Below are positions 44,056 to 53,232 of a stretch of 64,000 bases of DNA, one piece after another (the stretch's first letter is position 1; every line of letters starts with the position of its first letter). Origin of the DNA: Scleropages formosus (lineage: Eukaryota > Chordata > Actinopteri > Osteoglossiformes > Osteoglossidae); contig NC_041827.1 in the NCBI RefSeq assembly GCF_900964775.1, positions 6,805,501-6,869,500 on the forward strand, given 5' to 3'. The translations under genes were made by a program, and so were the position numbers. The notes beneath the pieces were generated by a model. The model made no database searches. It was not told the DNA's origin and saw only the letters and a program-made list of their open reading frames with translations.

Positions 44056-47000
44056 TTACACAAAGGCCCAGCGTTGATTGATGTTCGAGTTACAGCGATC
44101 CATCACTACTAGGTCCCCTTGTATGGTCAAGCACTGCTTCGAGAATGGGTTCAGCAGCAGCTTCTCCTGGAAAAAAAAGGCAAAAATAAGACCGTGGGAA
44201 GAACTGCTCAGGTGATTCCACACTGAACTCAATAGTCTTTTCATTCACAGAGGTCTCGGCACGTTTGAGCAGACAGAGCTGTCGAGGGCATCTGGTTCTG
44301 TAGTTTTACTTCGTCACTAGGTGTCCTGCTAAGTTCAACCACTGAAAACTTGTAACATCCCATCATTATTTAAATTTAAAAAGCAGCTGCCATCTGAAAA
44401 CAAATTAGTATAATTCAGTCAAACCTTAAGTGGTGAAAAGCATAGGGGTATTGCACAGATCACACATTGAGCCTTTTCATCAAACCAGATTTTAGACTGA
44501 AATGCTCAGTTATAAAAACATTCAGAAAGAATAATTTTAATAACATGTTAAAATCCAAGTTTTGCCAGCTTGCTCCAATTGTACTTACAGTGCTTTGCAC
44601 CTGCTTCATTTGTAGGATATTTTTGACATCAGAGAAGTATTACTTGCCAAGAGAAAGTTAGTTTTCATGTACATATAATGAAAATATCCTGCTTTAAGAA
44701 ATCATTCCCACTAGCAATTAGGGCTCATTCTCACACAAGTTTCAATATGTAGACTGAGTCAATGGTTTGATTGCTAGGTTTCAGTGCTTTGGGCAGTTAA
44801 AGCATTGCTCTCAAGGGACTAATACATAAATATACTAGGACTTCCTTCACACACACACAAAAATCTGCAAGAAAACAAAAGGTGTCTTCACCTGTGGCGT
44901 TTAACTGTGTATTCCATCTTCACCGAGTTTATACAACTAATTTTCAATAGCATATTTTAAACTGTGCACATGCAAAATTGTAGAGTCTTTTTAAACACTA
45001 AGCATGTTTTTAAAAAAAAGTCATTAAAGCATACAAAAAAATGTTGTGAAAGTAATATCAATACATTTGCATGGCGCACTTACCCTTTACTGCCACAGAT
45101 ATGCTGACTGACAATTGCAGTAACATACCATAGTGAAGTCCCACACTTGTCTGGGGGCAACAGTGGTTCCAGGGCCTCTGAATTGGCACATTTCAAGTTT
45201 AACAGGTTCCGATTTTGGGGTTGCATGAAGACACAGCTGCTTCTTTACATAGTGCTGCAGCTCTTTGCGTGAAGTGTACTCAAAGTACTGTGGGAGGTGG
45301 AAGAAAAGGAGAAAAAAAAAGGGCCGTAAACCCCGTCTTCAGTAACAACAAACCATAGCCATGAAAATACAAGGTCATCTGTAGTCTTCATTTCAGAAGA
45401 AAGGAAAACAAACTGGAGGATAAATCTTTCTTAAACCACCACCATGATCACAAGATTACCTGTTTTCCACCCATGTTGTGACACCTGTACAAAATCACCC
45501 GTTTGCCTCCTGCATTGTCCTCCCCCACATCAAGACACTGCTTTGAGTCCAAGTTCTTGATCTGTGCAAAGAGATGGGCAACTTTCTTATATCTGTAGCT
45601 TCAGCAAAGGGTGTGGCAGGGGAAAATTTAATTAAAGAACTCCCACATCTATAAAGGCAGCACTGCACATCAGGTTTATTGCACATGAATCTCTTACCGC
45701 TCCATGCATGATGGGATTCAGGTCTGGGATGAAAACCTCTGGGTAGATGTTCTCCAGGTACCACGTAAAGTTTCTACAGTGCAGCCTCTCTCGCAGTTGT
45801 AAGCGTTCAGATATATCCCCAAACTTGTTCTTAAGACAGGCATACGAGTGGTTTCAAAAAATGGTTTGAAGAATAGTTTATGATGCTGAACCCTCCCAAA
45901 AACTACTGTCATAAGCCAATGCAAAACAGAATTATCCATTTGTCTTAATGTGCATTAGTCTCATGCCTTTGTTAGGCACTTTGTGTCACTATGCAAGATG
46001 AGCACTCTATAAAAAATTGAATTGAACCAGTAGAACTCCAGTGAAACATAAAAACGGAATATATGAATCAAACGATTTCACTTTTGGTCAGCTATCCTTT
46101 ACAATGACCTCTTTCCATATTTTCTCATGTGGGCCTGTCTGACAATATACATGCAGTACCATTGCAATTGAACGGGATCATTTTCCTGAACTCTTCTAAG
46201 AGACAAGCACCTTGTGAAGCCTTATCTACTTGATGTATAAAGTAGATTTAATGCCACATTTTGACAATTAAAAATAAAGATAATTCTCAGCACATTGAGA
46301 AACTGTCATACCATTCTTGCAATTACGGCAGCGGCGCGTTTCCTCCGGTAGAAGATCTCTTTGTAACTGCCCATCCACACCTCAGCCAAACGCACCTGGT
46401 TCCGCACAACAACCCCGGTTCCCTCAGGAAAGGTGTGGGGGCTCTTACTGCGAAAAACATGCCCAACCACAGAGCAGGGAATGATCTCCAGCTGTCCCCC
46501 ACAGAGCCAAACCTGCACACAACAGAGGACCCATCATTTGAGCAACTTCCCCAACACCACACAGTCTTACTCTTTTCTACATGGCTCACCCTGAAGGACA
46601 TCTCCAAGTTCTCCCCTCCCCAAATCTCCATCTTGCCATCGTAAGTTCCAATACGCTCAAAGTATTCCTTGGAGACTGCAAAAAGGCCACCGGCAATTGC
46701 AGGAGTCCTGAGACACATACACACTTTGTAATTTCACATATTATTTCAACAACTGAATAAACAAGCTTCTCATTGTGCAGACAACCAATACAAGCATGTA
46801 GTCACGTGTGATGCTCACTTGATGGGGTACGTCTCATTCTTGCGTCTTTCCCTCTCGTGCTGTGGAACAGCCTCCCAGCCAAAGGTCAGGTCCCAGTGGA
46901 ATATGCCGCGGTTGCGAGTGCGGGGGTAGGCCATTGGCTTGTTGAACATGAAGGTGTCTTTGTCGATAGAGGCGATTTCAGGGCTCACCACTGCAGTGGG

Positions 47001-48383
47001 CTCCTCCCTAATCCGTGCCAGCAGAGGCTCCAGCCAACCATCAAAACATTCACCTTGAAGGAATAAACAACATAACACCTCAGAAGGCCAGCCCCAAGGA
47101 CCTTCAATGAGAAATGCCATTTTGTGTTAGATGTCCAACACTCTTAGAAGACTGCCTCCTTGGCAACTCACAATGGGAGTCCAAGAAGGTGAGCACCTCC
47201 CCTCGAGCCTCCCTGGCCCCCAGCAGCCTGGCAGCAACCAGACCCTTCCTCTCCGCTTGCCGCACCACTCGCACAACCTTCAAGAGCCTCATGTGTGTCT
47301 CCAGGTTGGCCTGTAAGTGTGCTACAAGAGGAGAGGATGACACAAAGCTGCCTTCCCAAGAGGGAAGGCACATGAAGTAATCATTGATGAGTCTCCGCAC
47401 GGCTTACCTTGGGTGCTTGCATCATCCACCAGCAAGACCTCTGTGAGAAAGGCTGCTGGGACTGTGTGGAGGACACTGTAGACAGTGCGCAGGAGCGTGG
47501 ACCAGGCCTCATTGTGGAAGACAATGATCACACTGGTGCTGGGTAGAGGAGGGCAGCGACGGAACCTGTGCTCAACACAACTGACAACCCAAAATGCAGT
47601 CATGAGGAACGCTCCAACACTCCAAAAGGGTTTTAATGCACTCCAGTATAATAAGCAACAGCAAAGTAAATCTTGAGTACAATCCCTTCTTTTTATTAAC
47701 TATTTGTCCCAATTAAAACAATTAAGGGGAGTTACTAAAATATTTAGGACTGAAAACTGGAATATTTCACCCTTATACTTTAGCCTCAACAGCAGACTTT
47801 TTCCCCTTTGAGATTTCTAAAGAACCCTGAGAAGTTTGTTAAATGCTCTACAGCACTTCTACAGTTCAGGGAGTTTCGCTTCAACCAGAGAATCTACCAA
47901 CTCTGGGTGCCGCGTGTCTTTGCCCAGGCTGCGGTGCACAGAAATGCGATCGCTGGCAAATTGGTTGAAGGAGGTTTTCTTCATGCCCTCCTGCTTCTCA
48001 ACCAACTCCTCGGCTGACAGCTGGCCCATCACAAAGGCTTTCCCATCAGCTCCCGGCACCGTAGGGCTTTGAGGAGGCCTCTCCAGATAAGGCCTTAGAT
48101 CACTGGGACTGTAGAATCCAGGCTGGCAGCTGCTGTTGAGGTTTGCCCCATGTCTGAGGGGAGGGTCTAGGGGGGCACCAATTTGTAAGGCCAGGTTGAC
48201 ATCAGATCTGCTGACCACCTGCTTGACCCGCTCCTTCCTCACAAGCCGGTCTGGGAACCACGGCTCCGCCGAGGACTTGCGTCCGATGTCCCAGTGCATC
48301 ACCAAGAGCAAGAGCAGCAATGTGGTGGTGCCCAGCAGTGCCAGCTTGAGAGGTGAGAAGTGACAGGAGTGGCACACATGCAT
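44056..48383 (-). CDS. galnt6: Polypeptide N-acetylgalactosaminyltransferase 6-like
   Basis: Golgi type II membrane enzyme that starts mucin-type O-glycosylation by moving GalNAc from UDP-GalNAc to Ser/Thr. Ten coding exons: 48383-47902, 47580-47408, 47321-47172, 47053-46819, 46707-46590, 46512-46312, 45829-45698, 45561-45460, 45287-45129 and 44166-44056. They join in phase to 620 aa (human GALNT6 622). Features: short cytoplasmic tail and anchor [18 protein letters not shown] (about 12-29), stem, GT-A domain with [20 protein letters not shown], the metal-binding D-S-H of [16 protein letters not shown], and [14 protein letters not shown]. The ricin-type lectin domain ([22 protein letters not shown]) ends the protein. 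[15 protein letters not shown] and VVRVVRQ favour GALNT6 over GALNT3. The exon 1 donor is weak (GA|GTTGGT) but gives the expected frame. The first ATG has a good context (GCAGCCATGC). Confidence 0.92.
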
Positions 48384-49600
48384 GGCTGCACAGTGACAAC
48401 TGACCAGGAGGAAGAACTGGACTGAAGACAGACAGCAGAGCTGTGACTTCAACTCAAATGAACCTAACTGGCTCTTTAACAAAGAAGGAGAAGAAGAAGA
48501 AGAAAGGCACTCTGCCAAGGACAAGAAAGCTAAAACCACTAAGATTTCAAAATGCTAAAGTTTAAAGACTTGGTTTTAAAAACGTATTGCAAAAGGGGAA
48601 CCGAATTGTAATGAGAGCTAAGCAGCTGAGAAAAGCAGTAACTTTAGGGAACGTAATTAAAGTAGTGACATCGACTGTGAACGGAAAGATCGACGCTAAA
48701 CCTTCTCTGTTTAAGAAAATTACGAAATATGCGGGGCTGCTGATTTACAAAGGCGTAACTCCTCACGCATAGAAGGGACAGAAGGTACGTTTGCGGGCGG
48801 AACGGAAGCGTCTGCCTTCGGTGACCCCCCTCGCGCTCACTTCTGAGCGCAGCACGTGCTGCTTGTTCCGCTTATATTCCGCGTCCGCAAACTTAAGCCA
48901 TGTCCTCGAACCTACATTTTCACGCTTTAGACTGGAGTTTAGTAAAGGCTACATTAAGTGATAAGCACAGTGTTTGGTGAGAAATCATGTGTACCGTGGG
49001 ACTTTTACCGTATGCGGTAATCTGTTGACGGCGGTTATTAATTTGTTGACGTTCCTTTTATGGAATAATTTTACTCCTCCTTCTGTTCTGTAGGTTAAAG
49101 TTTACAAAGACAGACAGCGCTTAGCTCGGGATGCCGCGCACACCTCCGTGTTTACTAGTCCGCCATAGCACTATATCCGCGGAATAAAGCTTTGTTTGCT
49201 TTTTACCTGACACATAGGCCTAGGTACCCGGCCCTTGCAGTACACACACACAGTGAGTTACTTACAGTCATGCGTCAGAGGCGCCGCGCCATCCTCTTTT
49301 AGTAACTAGTATTCAGTGATCCATTATTTACATTAAAACTCAAAATGGGCACAGCGCACACGATTCCTCGACCAAACACAATACCATAAAATATCCCCAA
49401 GCAGTAATAATGCACGTAGATTGAGGCAATTTTCTTAAAAATAATGATCACCGACGGCTTACAACGCTCTGGGCTAAAGGGCGACCTCTTGTGGCGTTTC
49501 CCCGCCATTTCGCCGGACCGTGGCAGGCGTTGCCATGGTTACCGCGACAGTAAACAGTAGCTGGCAGAATTACTCAGAGTCCTTTAGTGAAGACGAGTAA
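48384..49600. other. Divergent intergenic region between galnt6-like and spmip11-like genes
   Basis: About 1.2 kb separates two start codons pointing away from each other. It holds the galnt6 5' UTR (with a GAAGAAGAAG run near 48485-48505), CpG-containing stretches near 48780-48860 and 49490-49550, and an X-box-like motif at 49529. One shared control region is possible. Confidence 0.5.
49529..49542 (+). promoter_or_regulatory. RFX X-box-like motif upstream of the spmip11-like gene
   Basis: GTTGCCATGGTTAC fits the X-box consensus GTNRCC-NN-RGYAAC with one mismatch. Both half-sites read GTNRCC on their own strand. It lies 59 bp before the start codon in a CpG-containing stretch. RFX factors drive genes of motile cilia and sperm tails, which suits the predicted product. 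Binding is inferred. Confidence 0.6.
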
Positions 49601-52600
49601 ATGGCTTTCTTTGGAATCACGAGCTTGGGCTACCAGGATCCGTTTGCAGGCAGAAAATTGTCAAGTCCTCCGGAAACATCAGCTGATCCCGGTAAACAGT
49701 TCACCTGAAATGTAGCCATGACGTTTACAAAAGCAGTAGTTAAATGAGTTTGTAGCAATCAGAGGCTAGCAAGTTCACATTAATGTCACGTTTTTCTCCA
49801 GAGCGACTTATAACGTTATGATGCTTACTCTGATTGACCTATTTGTACAGCTAGGTGACGCTTACTGGAGTAGTACTGCACTCAGGGTGGTGCAACAGCA
49901 GATGCAATTTACCATTGTTTTTTGCGCTGCCACTTTTATCTTAAACAGCTTACAGTGACTTACCTACTTATACAGCTGGGTAATTTTTGGGTTCTATCGC
50001 ACAAGGTGGGATTTGGACCTGTACCCTCCGAGTCCACAGCCAGCAGCTCTAACCACTAAGCTACCGACAGATTGTGTGGGTCCCCTATTTTGGCAGGTGT
50101 GGAGACGAATGCCAGAAGCCCCTCAGAAAGCACCAAGCAGGCCGCCACCTCCTACACGCACAACGGCAGCCAGCAGAAATTCAAGGAAATGCTGAAACGG
50201 AACCAGATGCCAAGAGGTAACTTTCCTCCACTGTCAGATGCTACACATCCACACTATCTGGTTTAAAAAGGGGCAGCAGACACTCTCTTGGTTAAGTCTG
50301 TAACGTCCTTGGTCAAGGTACATACTTGCATATGTAGGTGAGAATTTTCTCCAAAGCAACTTACGGTGTTAATGTGCCTGCAATTATTTACCCTTTCGTA
50401 CAGCTGGGCAGTTTTACTGCATAAGTGCTTTACTCAAGAGTACTACAGCTAGGATATTAACCTCTGACCTTTGGGTCCAAAGGAAGCAGCTCTGACCACT
50501 ATGCTACCAGCTGTCCATTTGTATTTTACCCTGAATTGACTCAAAATTCTGTGCAGTTTAGGTGATCCTGGTGCTCCTAGTGTGGCAACCTGCTCACCTT
50601 GAAAATTATGAATATACTCTGATGTCTTAATATGTGAAATCATTAAATGTAGCTTAGCTGTTCAATTAGACCAAAGAACCCCAGTAAATCTGGGGTTCAG
50701 AATATCAAACTTGCATTAACAAGCATGTGAAGTTAGTGTCCTCACTCGTTTGATGATTATATCGAGCTGGTATGAAGCCGTGATAGTATGGAAGTGTTCA
50801 AAAGACCTTCTCCCCTCTTCAGCACCCAATCAGCTGTATCGAGTACCTCTCACAGACAACCAGCAATACGGATGGTGGATAGAAAAGAAAGAGCCCTGGA
50901 TGAATGTCAGCCACTTCCCCTGCAAGAACAGCGAAATGACCAAGTATGAATTCACAGTTTACCTTGTTTTAAAGCACCATAAATTCTTACTACATTATCT
51001 TAGCTGGTTAACATGAAAAAAGTAAAAATGTTACTAGTACCCATATACAGGCAATCCCGGGTTACGAATGTCTGACTTGCGTACAACCCGTAGTTACAAA
51101 CAACCCCCTCGTTAAGCCTACTATATTAAAAATTCAAGTTGCATACAATGATTCGTAATAACAAACGCTACTTTGCGGCATGGATCAAAACATTGCATGT
51201 CTTCAGTGGTTTGTTGGCTCGTGAGCGCGTGAGCCCGAGGTAGGACAAAGACTTCCTTTTCAGTTGGACCATGTTGCCGTAAAGTGTCTTGTGTGTTACT
51301 GTATTTGGCTCTAATTTTTTTGTTTTTACCCTCATAACGATGGCATCAAAGCGTAAATGTAATGCATGTGATGGTGATGCATCAATGAAAAGCAAAATGA
51401 TCACGATTGAAAATAAAGTGGAAATAATAAAGCGGTCGGAAAAAGGTGAAATGCCAACGAACGTTGGAAAAGCTACAGTCGGTCAACGATCAGGACAATT
51501 TTAAAGGACAAAGCAAAAATAATCGAGCATGAAAAGGCTCTGGCCCGATGAAATTTAGTTATCACTAAACAGTGGTTTATTGAAATGAAAAGGCTATTGA
51601 TAATTTGGTTTGAGGGTCAAAATGAACATGATATGCCTATTAGCCTTGCTTTAGTGCAAGAAAAGGCTCGAAGCCTTTTCAGTGATTTAAAAGCTGCATG
51701 TGCAGTAAGTGAAGGTGAATGTGACGAAGAATATGTGGCGAGTAACGGTTGGTTCAGTTGTTTTAAAGGAGGGCAAATGTATACAATATTGTACAGTGAA
51801 GCAATGAATGTCGATGTAAGTGCTGCGACTAAGAGTTCCGACTTGCGTACAAATTTGACTGAAAGACAGACTTGGGAACGGAACTCGTTCGTAATCTGGA
51901 GACTGGCTGTACATTTATTAATTTAGCTGACTTTTTTCTTCAAAGCAACTTGCAATGTTAAGCTTACAATTATTTACCTGTTTATACAGCTGAGTAATTT
52001 TACTGGAGCAATGTAGGGTAAGTACCTTGCTCAAGAGTGTCACAGCTGAAGGTGGGAATCGAGCCTGTGACCTTCTGGTCCAAGGGCAGCAGCTCTAACC
52101 ACTACGCTACCAGCTGTCCCTGTTTACAATACTTTTCTTAACAAATTGCTGAATAATTCCATCTGTTCAAAGTGTTTTGTGATGATGGTCATGTAATAAT
52201 TGTGTTATTGTGTGGTGCCGTGCAGCGGGTGGCACCGGTGCCTCAGCACCTGATAGTGTGCAATCAGACGTGGGTTTGAATCTGGCTCAGTCTGCGTGGA
52301 ATTTGCACGTTTTCCTCATGTTAACGTGGGTTTCCTCTAGGTACTCCGCCTTCCTCCAGTTTCAGGTGAACTGGTGACTCTAAATTCACTGTGTGTGTGT
52401 GTATATGTGTGGTTACACTGTGATGAGACTGGCATCCCCTCTAGCCTGCCTCATGACCTCTATTTCTGGGATAGGATCCAGACCACTGCAACCCTGCTTT
52501 AGGACATGTGGTTTAGAATAATGAATTATTGTGTGGTTTACAAGTATTTATGCACTATGTGCACACATGCTGGACCATTTCCTGCTACTAATGTCAAGGA

Positions 52601-52779
52601 GGAGATTAGCGTGGATATGTTGACAGAATTGGGTTAAGCTGGATACAGCACAATTTGCTATAAATTCTGCAAAATTTAGTATGGTTTTTGTGTAATCTCA
52701 ACACAAATAATGGTTCTTTGTGATTCTCAGGTTTGCCAACGAAATGTCCATGACTGACAGAGAGTTCAGCTTGTTCTGA
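49601..52779 (+). CDS. Small four-exon gene, TEX49/SPMIP11-like sperm microtubule inner protein
   Basis: Four coding exons, 49601-49691, 50097-50216, 50823-50943 and 52731-52779, all with AG/GT borders. They join in phase (1, 1, 2) to 126 aa. The protein begins MAFFGITSLGYQDPF, has a polar stretch (QKFKEMLKRNQMPRAPNQLY), then YGWWIEKKEPWMNVSHFPCK, and ends MTDREFSLF. There is no signal peptide or membrane segment. The YG-WW and LGY-DPF words look like short proteins bound inside ciliary doublet microtubules. From memory it is nearest to TEX49 (SPMIP11), whose human gene I recall as a neighbour of ADCY6 at 12q13, so adcy6 next door supports it. The name is not certain, hence no symbol. AATAAA lies at 52855-52860. 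Intron 1 ends in a SINE and intron 3 contains a DNA transposon plus two SINEs. Confidence 0.7.
49791..50068 (-). repeat. V-SINE, interrupted, ending 28 bp from a splice acceptor
   Basis: TTTTTCTCCAGAGCGACTTA and CTGATTGACCTATTTGTACA form a first piece to about 49900. A second piece has TACTTATACAGCTGGGTAAT, GTGGGATTTGGACCTGTACC and TCTAACCACTAAGCTACCGA. It fills most of intron 1 of the spmip11-like gene. Confidence 0.75.
50335..50516 (-). repeat. V-SINE
   Basis: TTTTCTCCAAAGCAACTTAC, TACAGCTGGGCAGTTTTACT, TTACTCAAGAGTACTACAGC and ACCACTATGCTACCAGCTGT in reverse order. Lies in intron 2 of the spmip11-like gene. Confidence 0.85.
51048..51909 (+). mobile_element. Internally deleted Tigger/pogo-like DNA transposon
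   Basis: Ends are inverted repeats: CAGGCAATCCCGGGTTACGA on the left, and on the right the reverse complement reads CAGCCAGTCTCCAGATTACGA (differences and a small indel). Both ends are flanked by TA, the Tc1/mariner target duplication. Inside, MASKRKCNACDGDASMKSKM, TIENKVEIIKRSEKGEMPTN and LVQEKARSLFSDLKAA match the N-terminal CENP-B-like DNA-binding part of Tigger transposases, in more than one frame. The DDE catalytic part is absent, so the copy cannot move itself. It is inserted in intron 3 of the spmip11-like gene, and a SINE starts directly at its right end. Confidence 0.8.
51911..52120 (-). repeat. V-SINE abutting the Tigger-like element
   Basis: ACATTTATTAATTTAGCTGA to ACCACTACGCTACCAGCTGT, full length in reverse, with clear central boxes (CAGCTGAGTAATTTTACTGG, CCTTGCTCAAGAGTG) and a B box read in reverse as GAATCGAGCC. 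Confidence 0.9.
52211..52516 (+). repeat. SINE of the GGTGG..GCAGCGGGT type
   Basis: TGTGGTGCCGTGCAGCGGGT head, GTGGGTTTGAATCTGGCTCA (B box), CGTGGGTTTCCTCTAGGTAC body, TGATGAGACTGGCATCCCCT and a tail TGCTTTAGGACATGTGGTTT. Confidence 0.75.
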
Positions 52780-52854
52780 CCGACTATCTTCCTGCAGCAC
52801 TGACTCCAACACTAGTGACTCAAGAGTCTCGTCTTCCCGAAAATCATTGCCTTC

Positions 52855-52860
52855 AATAAA
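52855..52860 (+). promoter_or_regulatory. Polyadenylation signal of the spmip11-like gene
   Basis: AATAAA 76 bp after the stop codon, followed by a T/G-rich stretch (TTTTTTTTGTTGTTTTTGG) from about 52888. Confidence 0.7.
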
Positions 52861-52921
52861 AATGTTGCTTTGAAATGAAGCTGAATATTTTTTTTTGTTG
52901 TTTTTGGATGTGTTAGCTATT

Positions 52922-53232
52922 TATTAATTCATATTGAGAACACACCCAGGACAAAGCTGCGGAGGTTGGAAACTATCCCAGCAGCATGGGGAAGAACCAG
53001 GCAGGAACTAGGCCTGGATGCGATGCCAGGCCATCTCAGGGCATACGTCCAAACACCCACACACACTTGGCATAACTAACCTGCAAGTCTTTAGACAGTG
53101 GAAGGAGTAAGGAGTACATGCAGAAGATTCTTCTGCGCAAAGACACGACATAGAAGCCACACACAGAATGTGCCCCAGCCAAGAATCGCACTGGGACAGA
53201 AGCACCAATGTGCACCTCTTCTGTGACCTTTA
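52922..53232 (-). repeat. Old SINE remnant
   Basis: CACACCCAGGACAAAGCTGC, GGATGCGATGCCAGGCCATC, AGTCTTTAGACAGTGGAAGG and CCAAGAATCGCACTGGGACA follow in reverse the order of the other SINE bodies here (GATGGACTGG, TTTCCTCCCAC, B box). Strongly decayed. Confidence 0.5.

Noticed and set aside
48587-48772. 61-codon Lys-rich frame next to the galnt6 5' end
   Set aside because: No family likeness, no splice or start context beyond chance; probably 5' flanking DNA.
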